Shown here piece after piece: positions 52,701 through 55,625 of a stretch of 64,000 bases of DNA. The notes under the pieces were generated by a model. It was not told the origin of the DNA. It saw nothing but the letters and a program-made list of their open reading frames with translations, and ran no database searches. Where the stretch lies: positions 16,200,001 to 16,264,000 of the forward strand of contig JBAIAC010000040.1 of NCBI GenBank assembly GCA_037349315.1, written 5' to 3'. Positions within the stretch are counted from its first letter, which is position 1, and each line of letters opens with the position of its first letter. The position numbers and the translations under genes were made by a program. The DNA comes from Chelydra serpentina. Lineage: Eukaryota; Chordata; Testudines; Chelydridae.

Positions 52701-55625
52701 AAAATGTAAGACCAAAAAAAAAATCAAAGAAGCTCTCTCACTCTGGCATAAAGACTGTCAAGTGACATTTGAATGCTTTCTTCTACACTTGTGTCTTTAT
52801 GTATTTAATGTGAAGGGCTCAATTTTTAGCCAGGCCTCTACCCAATCACCATTTCCATACATTCACAAACATGCGCCTATGCTTTGCAGATGCAAACACC
52901 TGTGTGCACTCAAGAGTTTGTCCTAATGGGGTTTGAAGTTGTCAATTCAAACATTTATGGCACAAAAGTGTGTTACAATTGGTCAACTGCACATGCAAGT
53001 TTTTGCAAGAGCAAAGTGTGCGCACATATACATGCATGCAAGGGGAGGGTGGAGGCTGAAAGCTTACCCAAAGTATCTAGCAGCAAGAATGTGGGATTGC
53101 CTGGGTGATTCACTTCTTACTTTCACCATGTCAGCATTTTCCTTAAAAAACAACTTTTTTGGTGTGCTGTATTCAGACTTAATGATTTTTAAACTGCCAT
53201 TTGTTTCACTCATTCAAAATCTATCCTAAGATGGCAAAGTCAAAAGAAGTAGGGTTGTGGGAAGAAACATACCATACTCATCACAAGCAACTTGCAACTT
53301 TCTAAACTAAAAAAACCAGAACGGTCACCACTGTGGTTCTTCATGGTTAAATCTTGGCACAAGATACTCGTTGTTCTAATTTAAAGGCTCTCAACTAAGC
53401 TGCGGTTAGTTTAATATTTTATAATTAATTCTGTATCAACATCTCTAGAGATGTTTACTCTCCTGTCATATGACGACTTACAACAACTGATGTAAGTATA
53501 TGAACCATTCTCATGTTTGCATAGATGCCATCAAAAGAAATCTGAAAAATAAAAAGCTTGCATCAGAAATCAAAAAAGAAGAAATATTCACAACAATTCA
53601 AATGAGGTTATGGAAGAACTGCCAGCTTCAAATATTACAACACTGAACATACCAGTTTGTAAGAGTGTGTGGATCAAATACCTTGCTCAGGGCTTGCCAA
53701 CATAAATTTAGTTAGCAGCAACCTGGAGTGTGAATCTACTAGCCTGCTGCACACCGCTGACATGCACTAACAGTTCCTCAGCGCACTCTGATCTACTCCT
53801 GTTTCAAAGCAGGGTAGATCAAAGTGCACTAAGAAACTGTTAGTGTGTGGCAGGCTAGCATGGGGCAGATTTACACCCCAGCTTCATGTGAACTATGTAC
53901 TCCTGTAGACAAGGGTAAAACACAAAATTCATTAATTCACAGGTCACTAGTTGACTCAATGCCAACAAAGGAATCAAGCCTCTCCATCATCCAAAAAACC
54001 TCAAACCCCTCCCAAACATGCCCTGCTATCTATCACTGCCCTCCAGTTTAAGACTACAGGCACACCCAGGTTTAGGGTGACCAGATAGAAAGTGTGAAAA
54101 ATCAGGACAGGCGTGGGGTGTAATAGGCGCCTATATAAGTAAAAGCCCCGAATACCAGGACTGTCCCTATAAAATCGGGATATCTGGTCACCTTACCCCA
54201 GTCATATTAGTAGCAGTTAAAAGCATCAAATTACAAATTGCCAAGACAACTACAGAACATATTCTAAATAAACCAAGACTAGATTTACCATCGTATCAAA
54301 ATCTAAGATCCTAGGCTAGGCAACCCCATCAAATATCAAGCATGATGCTAGATTTGTTGGATTTGCACTTGCATACATTAAGTGATGAGAATGTGCGCAT
54401 GGTGCGACATCTCTCCTCTCTCCCTGCCAGCTTCATTCTTGTGAGCCAACGGATGCTGAAACAGATGAATACCCCATCATATTTTGAGCTTGTCAATTGA
54501 CAGCATCTCTTTTAGGCGGTGTCAAACTGTTTAGTTTAATCCAGTTATGCCTGTGTATTGAAGTACGTGTTTTGTGACATCACCCATTGTTCTTAGAAAC
54601 CACCTTTAGAGGTTCATACTTCAATATTTGTTAGTGGGGGTGATTTAAAGACATCAAACACAAAATATATTGTTTAGCTTTAGCCTCTCAGACAAAGTAT
54701 ATGAAGTTTGATGGAACAAGGGGAAATTGTGTGCTTTACTGTTACTATAAAGACACTTTTCTATCTTTAAAAATGATGCACCAGGTATAACCTTAGCCAT
54801 TTCAAGCCCTCCCCCTACAAAAAAATTAAACAATTTAATTGCCCTTAAAGACCAGCATCATATCAAAGTTATACACATACATGCTTTTAAGGAAGGGCTT
54901 ACTAAAGGTGTCTGAAGCAAGGTTTAACATAATTGTTGTTTGTGTAAAACTAAACTACTATGCTAATTTGTAGAACATTTTTCAGAGCTGTATGGAACCT
55001 GAAATGACCAAAACTAAATTCCCAGTTTGAGAGAGAAATTAGCCCAACCTTATCAATAGTGCAACTCAGTGATGTCTTGTACTAGCTTTAGACTTCTCTA
55101 CTTAAGGGAGGGACGAATGTTGCAGGCGTCAAATAAGAACAAATATGTAGCCATTGCCATGAGTAATACCTACATATGTACTACTATGCATGTGTATGGT
55201 ACAGTTGCCAAGAATATATAGAAAATAGATTTACACAGCCACAGTTCTATATTTTGTAGGTAAGTGCTTTGTTTGGGAGACTACTAGTATTAAATGAATG
55301 CAAGGCTCTAAATTTCAAGAGAGTCACTCAATGTTTGATCAAGTGTTTTCTAACAGTGTCTGTGAAAATGGTTATAATATCCATAAAGGTATTAAAACCA
55401 AGAGAGATTTGACAATTAAGATAGGTAATCTGAGAACAGCAGACAGTAAACTATCTACACTGAACCAAAATATTAAGAGATTTAATTTTATTTCCCTGAA
55501 ACAAGAGTTGACATTTTCAAGTTGTTAGATATTCAATTTCCATGCAAAGCAAGATAGTACTATGAGAAACAATGAAATATGTACTTACTGTAGGCGGAAG
55601 CGGCCCTTTGCCACTGCTGCGACCT
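258..55625 (-). CDS. ATXN2: ATXN2 spliced coding region, exons 2-25 (5' partial)
   Basis: Ataxin-2 is a cytoplasmic RNA-binding protein. It binds poly(A)-binding protein and acts in mRNA stability, translation and stress granules. The 24 exons listed separately join to 3214 nt: one leftover base plus 1071 codons including TAA. No exon breaks the frame, and every splice phase agrees with its neighbour. Domains, counted from the first full codon of exon 2: Lsm fold about 13-104, LsmAD about 107-245, Pro/Ser/Arg-rich linker about 246-540, acidic/Ser-rich stretch about 562-664, PAM2 about 669-684, Pro/Gln/His-rich tail to 1070. The sequence matches mammalian ataxin-2 closely, as recalled and not searched. 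ATXN2L is less likely because the PAM2 region, exon sizes and C-terminus fit ATXN2. Exon 1 (start codon, Gln tract) is outside the window, so nothing can be said about repeat length. Confidence 0.96.
287..1094 (-). other. ATXN2: ATXN2 intron 24
   Basis: GT-AG intron of 808 nt between exon 24 (donor GTGAGG) and exon 25. I see no repeat or other gene in it, only T-rich and A-rich sequence. Confidence 0.85.
1095..1263 (-). CDS. ATXN2: ATXN2 exon 24
   Basis: 169 nt, residues about 1006-1061 plus one base. It starts in phase 0 with AHVQSGMVPSHPTAHAP and ends with HFPYMTHPS before donor GTGAGG. The acceptor is TTTGTTTCAG. The Pro/Gln-rich C-terminal region is of low complexity but strongly conserved. 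Reading through the donor would add GEECVRGRPAP and a stop. That is the expected intron-retention product, not a known isoform. Confidence 0.95.
2763..3015. mobile_element. Palindromic retroelement insertion with 12-bp target duplication
   Basis: A perfect 12-bp direct repeat, CTTGTTTACATT, lies at 2763..2774 and 3004..3015. Between them sit two head-to-head copies of the same repeat segment: arms 2776..2865 and 2876..2965, about 90 bp each with one mismatch seen, and a 10-nt spacer TTTTCCACTG. The right arm continues to the family's usual 3' end (...CTCTGATA[C]). One duplication around both arms says they arrived as one event, as in twin priming or a Penelope-type insertion. The family name is not certain. 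Confidence 0.8.
3186..3305 (+). mobile_element. Retroelement 3' fragment, related family
   Basis: This shares with the CTCTGATAC family the blocks AAAGCTTATG, GTGCCACAAGGAC and CAGACTAACACGGCTACC, but it is more diverged and ends in CTCTGAA. It lies 170 bp from the palindromic insertion and is probably an older, independent insertion. Confidence 0.65.
4640..4990 (-). mobile_element. Old CR1-like LINE fragment
   Basis: The plus-strand text around 4720..4810 (cctctaatcacggccattgc, then ggggtgaccagaactgaaaa) resembles the reverse complement of CR1-type LINE sequence just upstream of the 3' end, as also seen at 21033..21910. It is heavily decayed and the ends are guesses. Confidence 0.5.
5279..5506 (-). 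CDS. ATXN2: ATXN2 exon 23
   Basis: 228 nt, 76 codons, phase 0 at both ends, residues about 930-1005. It opens HHQHQAAQALHLANPQQQSA and closes YTNPPHMAHVPQ before donor GTAAAC. The acceptor is TTTGCTTTGCAG. The Gln/His/Pro-rich tail resembles the disordered region of ataxin-2 that favours condensation. Confidence 0.96.
5507..6384 (-). other. ATXN2: ATXN2 intron 22
   Basis: GT-AG intron of 878 nt (donor GTAACA). Its one notable feature is a long G run on the plus strand (C run in the transcript) at 5992..6026. Otherwise I see nothing. Confidence 0.85.
5992..6026 (+). repeat. Poly-G tract, broken by single A or C
   Basis: Two runs of ten or more G, separated by single A or C bases. It could form a quadruplex on the plus strand. 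In ATXN2 pre-mRNA it reads as poly-C, about 490 nt upstream of the exon 23 acceptor. Confidence 0.85.
6385..6530 (-). CDS. ATXN2: ATXN2 exon 22
   Basis: 146 nt. Two bases (TT) complete the codon split with exon 20 or exon 21, then 48 codons follow, residues about 882-929: STGSLAQQYAHPNATLHP through SHPAPSPVQ. The split codon reads Val when exon 21 is skipped and Ile when it is included. The acceptor is TTCCTTCTAG and the donor GTAACA. Confidence 0.95.
8245..8546. mobile_element. CpG-rich TIR element (MITE), TSD TCA
   Basis: A 296-bp element (8248..8543) flanked by TCA on both sides. Its ends are GGCCTTGTCTTCACTA and TAGTGTAGCCCTGGGC, imperfect inverted repeats. Inside are two hairpins: GGGATCGATTTTTCGCGTCT pairing with its near reverse complement (about 8297..8343), and TTCAGCTACGT-TATTC-ACGTAGCTGAA (about 8470..8496). 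It is non-coding. The three-base duplication and ends suggest a Harbinger-type non-autonomous element. Relation to the crocodilian Chompy MITEs is possible but not tested. Confidence 0.75.
9290..9385 (+). mobile_element. Possible MIR SINE fragment
   Basis: The string ggggactgaggcacagatgg followed by attaaatggctttccaaatc resembles the MIR core (GGGAAACTGAGGCACAGAGA then TTAAGTGACTTG). It is old and partial. Confidence 0.45.
10736..11048. mobile_element. CpG-rich TIR element (MITE), TSD TAA
   Basis: A 307-bp element (10739..11045) with TAA on both sides. Its ends GGCTATGCCTACAC and GTGTAGACATAACC are imperfect inverted repeats. It has the same two internal hairpins as the elements at 8248 and 39540, in opposite order: CCAGCTACGT-GAATA-ACGTTGCTGG near the left end, and GATTTGGCGGGTCT with AGACCCGCTAAATC near the right. 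A G17 run lies at 10852..10868, and GTCGACGGGAGA pairs with TCTCCCGTCGAC at about 10870..10896. Confidence 0.75.
13471..13524 (-). CDS. ATXN2: ATXN2 exon 21, 54-nt cassette exon
   Basis: Acceptor AAATTCAG and donor GTGAGT bound 54 nt. In frame they add 18 residues: ACPKIPYSKETGPSFYFA between HAMY and I-STGSL. Skipping joins TATG to TTTCT and gives MYVSTGSL, also in frame. The equivalent mammalian exon is alternatively used. The acceptor lacks a long pyrimidine tract, as expected for a regulated exon. The sequence is intact, with no stop and conserved phase, so it is likely functional. Confidence 0.9.
13525..18011 (-). other. ATXN2: ATXN2 intron 20
   Basis: GT-AG intron of 4487 nt (donor GTAGGA). 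Reading through it I recognise no repeat, RNA gene or coding stretch. It is 60-65% A/T by eye. Short open frames here have no recognisable content. Confidence 0.8.
18012..18144 (-). CDS. ATXN2: ATXN2 exon 20
   Basis: 133 nt, 44 codons plus one G, residues about 819-862: HPHVYSPVIQGSTRMMAPPT through GAHEQTHAMY. The acceptor is ATTGGACACAG and the donor GTAGGA, not a strong consensus. The last G is completed by exon 21 (Ala) or by exon 22 (Val). Confidence 0.95.
18145..18777 (-). other. ATXN2: ATXN2 intron 19
   Basis: GT-AG intron of 633 nt (donor GTAAGA). Nothing recognisable in it. Confidence 0.85.
18778..18962 (-). CDS. ATXN2: ATXN2 exon 19
   Basis: 185 nt, two bases plus 61 codons, residues about 758-818: PNMQQQRQDQHHQSTMMHPA through QHVPHYQSQ. 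It begins by completing the Val codon from exon 18. The acceptor is CTTTGTAG and the donor GTAAGA. Part of the Gln/Pro/Tyr-rich C-terminal region. Confidence 0.96.
18963..20617 (-). other. ATXN2: ATXN2 intron 18
   Basis: GT-AG intron of 1655 nt (donor GTAAAG). No repeat or RNA gene recognised. Confidence 0.85.
20618..20678 (-). CDS. ATXN2: ATXN2 exon 18
   Basis: 61 nt, 20 codons plus one G, residues about 737-756: PLYPIPMTPMPVNQAKTYRA. The acceptor is TCTTTGTTTCAG and the donor GTAAAG. Same length and phase as expected from the mammalian gene. Confidence 0.95.
20890..21005. repeat. Unclassified interspersed repeat
   Basis: The phrase tctaggagcctaactttagg followed by cacccaagc resembles a widespread amniote repeat that also seems to occur near 51940..52080 (tttaagcacctaaataaaag). 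I cannot name the family. Confidence 0.35.
21033..21910 (-). mobile_element. CR1 LINE fragment, about 880 bp
   Basis: The plus strand reads as the reverse complement of a CR1 3' region. It begins near the 3' terminus (gccagaagggaccattagat), then follows the same order of conserved phrases known from amniote CR1 elements: the paragraph ending in caatcaagtcacttctc, then tgaccgctaagtccttttca, and ctgatccctgcagaacccca. CR1 is the main LINE of reptiles and birds. The copy is old and non-coding, with an inserted T run near 21402..21412. Confidence 0.85.
23302..23460 (-). mobile_element. CR1 LINE 3' end
   Basis: atcatagaattgtaggattg followed by gaagggaccttgagaggtta is the typical reverse-complement start of a CR1 3' end, with the matching phrase about the following 120 bp. 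Heavily 5'-truncated, antisense on the plus strand. Confidence 0.85.
23929..23948. repeat. ATC trinucleotide microsatellite
   Basis: About seven copies of ATC/TCA in a row, 55 bp outside exon 17 on its donor side. It is short. Confidence 0.85.
24004..24156 (-). CDS. ATXN2: ATXN2 exon 17
   Basis: 153 nt, 51 codons, phase 0 both ends, residues about 686-736: PKPSTTPTSPRPQAQPSPSM through PVPVSPGVQ. It follows the PAM2 motif directly. The acceptor is TTATTTGTAG and the donor GTAAAA. Pro/Ser/Thr-rich, disordered. Confidence 0.96.
24157..25444 (-). other. ATXN2: ATXN2 intron 16
   Basis: GT-AG intron of 1288 nt (donor GTAAGT). It contains a short TIR element (about 25077..25317). The rest shows nothing. 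Confidence 0.85.
25077..25317. mobile_element. TIR element (MITE)
   Basis: Ends GGGTATGTCTACACTT and CAGTGTAGACCAGCCC are imperfect inverted repeats of the type found at 29785 and 10739. About 240 bp, non-coding, with no clean target duplication seen. Less CpG-rich than its relatives, and probably a different subfamily. Confidence 0.65.
25445..25508 (-). CDS. ATXN2: ATXN2 exon 16, PAM2 motif
   Basis: 64 nt, one base plus 21 codons, residues about 665-685: QVRKSTLNPNAKEFNPRSFA. It holds the whole PAM2 core: Leu671, Ala675, Phe678, Pro680 and Phe683 by this window's count. PAM2 binds the MLLE domain of poly(A)-binding protein. The core looks unchanged from mammals. The first base completes a Glu codon split with exon 15. 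Donor GTAAGT. Confidence 0.97.
25509..26083 (-). other. ATXN2: ATXN2 intron 15
   Basis: GT-AG intron of 575 nt (donor GTAAGT), a third of it made of a MIR SINE (25800..25995). Confidence 0.85.
25800..25995 (+). mobile_element. MIR SINE, nearly full core
   Basis: It follows the MIR order: ggaccagagttctagctcgg, gctttgggcaagtcatttga, ctgcctcagtttccccattt, gtaaaatg, and aggcgttgtgaagattaatt. MIR predates the mammal-reptile split, so this is an old insertion. It lies about 90 nt from the exon 15 donor. Confidence 0.8.
26084..26391 (-). CDS. ATXN2: ATXN2 exon 15
   Basis: 308 nt, 102 codons plus GA, residues about 562-663: LQPSSTPETVDQLLNKNREG, then a Ser-rich block (SSSSEQKRG), GPEVTSQGVQTSGPG, and the charged end KEDKEEKKDTA. 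The acceptor is GGTGTTTTCAG and the donor GTAAGT. The Ser/Asn-rich middle is the least conserved part of the linker compared with mammals as I recall them. The acidic/basic end leads into PAM2. Confidence 0.96.
26392..27258 (-). other. ATXN2: ATXN2 intron 14
   Basis: GT-AG intron of 867 nt (donor GTAAGT). Nothing recognisable in it. Confidence 0.85.
27259..27329 (-). CDS. ATXN2: ATXN2 exon 14
   Basis: 71 nt, two bases plus 23 codons, residues about 539-561: VSSVVSEHRKQIDDLKKFKN then DFR. The basic/acidic helix-like segment is conserved. The acceptor is ATGTTTGGCAG and the donor GTAAGT. Confidence 0.95.
27330..29035 (-). other. ATXN2: ATXN2 intron 13
   Basis: Intron of 1706 nt with a weak GT donor, GTTTGT. 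No repeat, RNA gene or coding stretch recognised. Confidence 0.8.
29036..29143 (-). CDS. ATXN2: ATXN2 exon 13
   Basis: 108 nt, two bases, 35 codons and one base, residues about 503-537: KDSRLQDQRQNSATGNKENA through SFTKPENK. The acceptor is TTTCTAG. The donor GTTTGT lacks the usual A at position +3, so the exon may be less efficiently defined. Because 108 is divisible by three, skipping would keep the frame. Confidence 0.94.
29144..30292 (-). other. ATXN2: ATXN2 intron 12
   Basis: GT-AG intron of 1149 nt (donor GTAAAC), with a TIR element at 29785..30072 that carries a C18 run. The rest shows nothing. Confidence 0.85.
29782..30075. mobile_element. TIR element (MITE), TSD TTA
   Basis: A 288-bp element (29785..30072) with TTA on both sides. 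Ends GGCTTGGTCTACAT and GTAGACATAGCC are imperfect inverted repeats. Subterminal segments also pair (GTCAGCATAGCTAT against CATAGCTGTG). A run of about 18 C lies near 29887..29904. TWA duplication fits a Harbinger-type non-autonomous element. Confidence 0.75.
30293..30490 (-). CDS. ATXN2: ATXN2 exon 12
   Basis: 198 nt, two bases, 65 codons and one base, residues about 437-501: PRLSPKTHRPRSPRQSSVGS, then SPQAGTIPTESVAMPVPAAS and SNRAVTPSSE. Pro/Ser-rich linker with SPK/SPR motifs, possible proline-directed kinase sites. The acceptor is TTTATTCTAG and the donor GTAAAC. Confidence 0.96.
30491..32317 (-). other. ATXN2: ATXN2 intron 11
   Basis: GT-AG intron of 1827 nt (donor GTAGGT). It contains a tRNA-headed SINE (31922..32094), antisense to the gene. 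The rest shows nothing. Confidence 0.85.
31922..32094 (+). mobile_element. tRNA-derived SINE with CR1-like tail (turtle Cry type)
   Basis: The head carries a Pol III box A (TAGCTCAGTGGT, 31927..31938) and box B (GAGTTCAATCC, 31970..31980) in tRNA-like spacing. The tail has GGGTTGGACTAGATGACCTC then GGTCCCTTCCAACCCTGATA and ATTCTATGATTC, the CR1 3' end used for mobilisation by CR1 LINEs. This structure is known from the tortoise/Cry SINE family of cryptodiran turtles. Both boxes look intact. It lies about 220 nt past the exon 11 donor, on the opposite strand to ATXN2. Confidence 0.88.
32318..32500 (-). CDS. ATXN2: ATXN2 exon 11
   Basis: 183 nt, two bases, 60 codons and one base, residues about 376-435: PPRMSPKAQRHPRGHRVSTG, RGTISSGLEFVSHN, then SGGTWSSVVSG. 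The acceptor is TTCTTCCCAG and the donor GTAGGT. The stretch EASTSTVARG differs from the mammalian version, while both ends are conserved. Confidence 0.96.
32501..33935 (-). other. ATXN2: ATXN2 intron 10
   Basis: GT-AG intron of 1435 nt (donor GTACAA, a weak consensus). No repeat or RNA gene recognised. Confidence 0.85.
33936..34145 (-). CDS. ATXN2: ATXN2 exon 10
   Basis: 210 nt, two bases, 69 codons and one base, residues about 306-374: VPWPSPCPSPSSRPPSRYQS, then the reiterated TRPPSRPPSRPSRPP block, and VSTMPKRMSAE. It is Pro/Arg/Ser-rich, much more G/C-rich than its introns, and likely binds SH3 domains. The acceptor is GTTCTGTCAG. It follows the GC donor of exon 9. Removing it keeps the frame, and human transcripts without exon 10 are known to me. 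Confidence 0.96.
34146..35853 (-). other. ATXN2: ATXN2 intron 9 (GC-AG intron)
   Basis: 1708 nt. The donor is AG|GCAAGT instead of GT and the acceptor is GTTCTGTCAG. The next GT, four bases downstream, would shift the frame. A stretch near 35250..35340 (gaactcaatgggagtcttta) resembles an interspersed amniote repeat I cannot name. Otherwise I see nothing. Confidence 0.85.
35854..36032 (-). CDS. ATXN2: ATXN2 exon 9
   Basis: 179 nt, one base, 59 codons and one base, residues about 246-304: ENKYVPTGQRNRDVLSWGGG, then RQNSPRIGQSG and GADQRVVNG. The acceptor is TTCTGTTCCAG. The donor is GCAAGT, fixed by the frame: the last G joins GT of exon 10 to give Gly, then VPWPSP. Confidence 0.95.
36033..36565 (-). 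other. ATXN2: ATXN2 intron 8
   Basis: GT-AG intron of 533 nt (donor GTATTT, weak). Nothing recognisable in it. Confidence 0.85.
36566..36763 (-). CDS. ATXN2: ATXN2 exon 8, LsmAD end
   Basis: 198 nt, one base, 65 codons and AG, residues about 180-244: VPLERDNSEEFLKREARAAQ, LAEEIESSAQYKARVALEND, then EEKYTAVQRN. This is the highly charged helical second half of the LsmAD region. The acceptor is GTGTCTTTTAG and the donor GTATTT. Nearly unchanged from mammals. Confidence 0.97.
37100..38640 (-). mobile_element. Decayed DIRS-type retroelement (gag-like and RT fragments)
   Basis: The minus strand holds, in order, a gag-like piece with LNSLVVEAVNERGRQ (38161..38412), a gag-like C-terminal piece with PFDACKLFVDLTLHTLKDSR and LRSLGIY (37494..37982), and a reverse-transcriptase piece with GDWFAALDLKDAYFHVTI (37117..37449). 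The DLKDAYFHV motif is shared by DIRS and Ty3-like reverse transcriptases. The gag-like phrases fit vertebrate DIRS elements, from memory. Frames are broken, and no recombinase or terminal repeats are seen. It is not active. Confidence 0.75.
39303..40122. mobile_element. hAT-like element with 8-bp TSD, carrying a nested MITE
   Basis: Element 39311..40114. The ends CAGGGGTTCCCAAACTATGG and, reverse-complemented, CAGAGGTTCCCAAACCATTT form hAT-style inverted repeats. Flanks CTCTAGAG (39303..39310) and CTCTAGAC (40115..40122) match at 7 of 8 bases, the hAT duplication length. About 285 bp of it is a later insertion (39540..39824). No transposase is readable, so it is non-autonomous. Confidence 0.8.
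39540..39824. mobile_element. CpG-rich TIR element (MITE) nested in hAT-like element
   Basis: Ends GGGTATGTCTATACTT and TAGTGTAGACCTGGGC, about 285 bp. Flanks are TTA on the left and TAA on the right, so no exact direct duplication. It contains a perfect hairpin with 20-bp arms and a 3-nt loop (39591..39633: GGTTCGATTTATCGCGTCTT, loop GTC, then the exact reverse complement) and TTCAGCTACGTTATTAACGTAGCTGAA split by a short loop (near 39752..39779). Closely related in layout to 8248..8543. Confidence 0.8.
40407..40600. mobile_element. Possible pogo/Tigger-like DNA transposon fragment
   Basis: A G/C- and CpG-rich patch in an A/T-rich intron. It begins TACAGGAGACTCCCGATAGA and includes phrases such as CGCTATAACACGG and GCGTTAACGCGG, which resemble non-autonomous pogo/Tigger elements. 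Inner inverted segments pair (TGGATCCCAAAATAAATTAT against TTTAAATTGGGATCCA). Assignment is uncertain. Confidence 0.45.
40715..40748. repeat. AC dinucleotide microsatellite
   Basis: About 17 uninterrupted AC repeats, followed by a short imperfect CTCTCACACTCACTC stretch. In the transcript it reads GT. Probably length-polymorphic. Confidence 0.95.
40873..41163 (-). mobile_element. Retroelement of the CTCTGATAC family, lacking its 3' end
   Basis: The plus strand reads as the reverse complement of the copy at 57651..57956 over about 285 bp, roughly 90% identical by eye (shared: tcctgtggcaccttatagac, agtcaggctagagataa, ttctagcagttgaggtgtga). It lacks the terminal 30-40 bases. It lies about 600 nt past the exon 7 donor. 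Confidence 0.8.
41760..41851 (-). CDS. ATXN2: ATXN2 exon 7, LsmAD
   Basis: 92 nt, 30 codons plus AC, residues about 149-178: SNGWDPNDMFRYNEENYGIV then STYDSSLSSY. First half of the LsmAD region. The acceptor is TTCTTCTAG and the donor GTAAGT. The split Thr codon is finished by exon 8. Confidence 0.96.
41852..42929 (-). other. ATXN2: ATXN2 intron 6
   Basis: GT-AG intron of 1078 nt (donor GTAAGT). Nothing recognisable in it. Confidence 0.85.
42930..43054 (-). CDS. ATXN2: ATXN2 exon 6
   Basis: 125 nt, two bases plus 41 codons, residues about 108-148: AFTDSAIGVKVNGEHKEKDL, EPWDGGETTTTEELEALDTD, V. Acidic start of the LsmAD region. The TTTT stretch differs from the mammalian sequence as I recall it. 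The acceptor is CCATTGTAG and the donor GTAAGT. Confidence 0.96.
46664..46690. repeat. GA-rich microsatellite
   Basis: Repeated GAGAGAGC/GA units, short and slightly imperfect. Confidence 0.8.
47190..47270 (+). mobile_element. Possible MIR SINE fragment
   Basis: cccattttatacctggtaag followed by actgaggcaaagagattaag resembles the MIR core. Short and old. Confidence 0.5.
48560..48705. repeat. Unclassified interspersed repeat
   Basis: agtaaggccctaatcctgca ... caggagtccgcatgggcata resembles a common amniote repeat with the theme 'gatcctgcaatgagctc... actgaagtcaatggagctcc'. I cannot name the family. Confidence 0.35.
49973..50190. mobile_element. hAT-like MITE with perfect 8-bp TSD
   Basis: Element 49981..50182 (202 bp), flanked by ACTGCAAG at 49973..49980 and 50183..50190. 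Ends CAGGGCCGGCTTTAGCGG and, reverse-complemented, CAGGGCTGACTTTAAGCC are inverted repeats. Interior G/C-rich with two A runs, non-coding. The intact duplication suggests a fairly recent insertion. Confidence 0.88.
51940..52085. repeat. Unclassified interspersed repeat
   Basis: tttaagcacctaaataaaag followed by tggactgatttcaaaaaggt and attgacttcaatgagagcta resembles an amniote repeat theme also seen near 20890. Family unknown to me. Confidence 0.35.
52172..52322 (-). CDS. ATXN2: ATXN2 exon 5, Lsm domain
   Basis: 151 nt, 50 codons plus G, residues about 57-106: CDLVLDAAHRKTTESSLGPK, then LESILFKSSDFVMVQFKDMD, TNYARR. Second half of the Lsm fold. The start is set by acceptor AATGTTAG and the phase of exon 4. 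A second AG ten bases inside would break the frame. Donor GTATGT. Confidence 0.96.
52323..52626 (-). other. ATXN2: ATXN2 intron 4
   Basis: GT-AG intron of 304 nt (donor GTAACT). Nothing recognisable in it. The shortest intron in the window. Confidence 0.88.
52627..52698 (-). CDS. ATXN2: ATXN2 exon 4, Lsm domain
   Basis: 72 nt, 24 codons, phase 0 both ends, residues about 33-56: GSKCEVKVKNGGIYEGVFKT then YSPK. The NGGIYEGVF segment is the Sm1-like beta hairpin. The acceptor is CTTACATTTTAG and the donor GTAACT. Confidence 0.97.
52699..53481 (-). other. ATXN2: ATXN2 intron 3
   Basis: GT-AG intron of 783 nt (donor GTAAGT). Nothing recognisable in it. Confidence 0.85.
53482..53541 (-). CDS. ATXN2: ATXN2 exon 3, Lsm domain start
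   Basis: 60 nt, 20 codons, phase 0 both ends, residues about 13-32: ISFDGIYANMRMVHILTSVV. First strand of the Lsm fold, apparently identical to mammals. The acceptor is ATTTTTCAG and the donor GTAAGT. Confidence 0.97.
53728..53878. mobile_element. Palindromic foldback element, about 150 bp
   Basis: Almost its whole length is an imperfect palindrome. GTGTGAATCTACTAGCCTGC, GCACTAACAGTTCCTCAG and ACTCTGATCTACTCCTG on the left pair with CAGGGTAGATCAAAGTGC, AAGAAACTGTTAGTG and GCAGGCTAGCATGG...TTACAC on the right. The loop is near 53800..53810. A MITE of unknown superfamily. Confidence 0.75.
54072..54195. mobile_element. Short TIR element (MITE), TSD TTA
   Basis: A 118-bp element (54075..54192) with TTA on both sides. 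Ends GGGTGACCAGATA and TATCTGGTCACC are inverted repeats. The inside also folds (ATCAGGACAG ... CTGTCCC; GGGGTGTAATAGGCGCCTAT). Common type in reptile genomes. Confidence 0.82.
55589..55625 (-). CDS. ATXN2: ATXN2 exon 2
   Basis: 37 nt, one base plus 12 codons: GRSSGKGPLPPT. The human exon 2 is also 37 nt by memory and reads GRNSNKGLPQST, so this is a diverged but aligned copy. The acceptor is AATTTCAG and the donor GTAAGT. It links the disordered N-terminus to the Lsm fold. Confidence 0.92.

Larger units (their letters stand above)
53542..55588 (-). other. ATXN2: ATXN2 intron 2
   Basis: GT-AG intron of 2047 nt (donor GTAAGT). It contains a palindromic element (53728..53878) and a short TIR element (54075..54192). 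The stretch 54200..55580 shows nothing. Confidence 0.85.
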
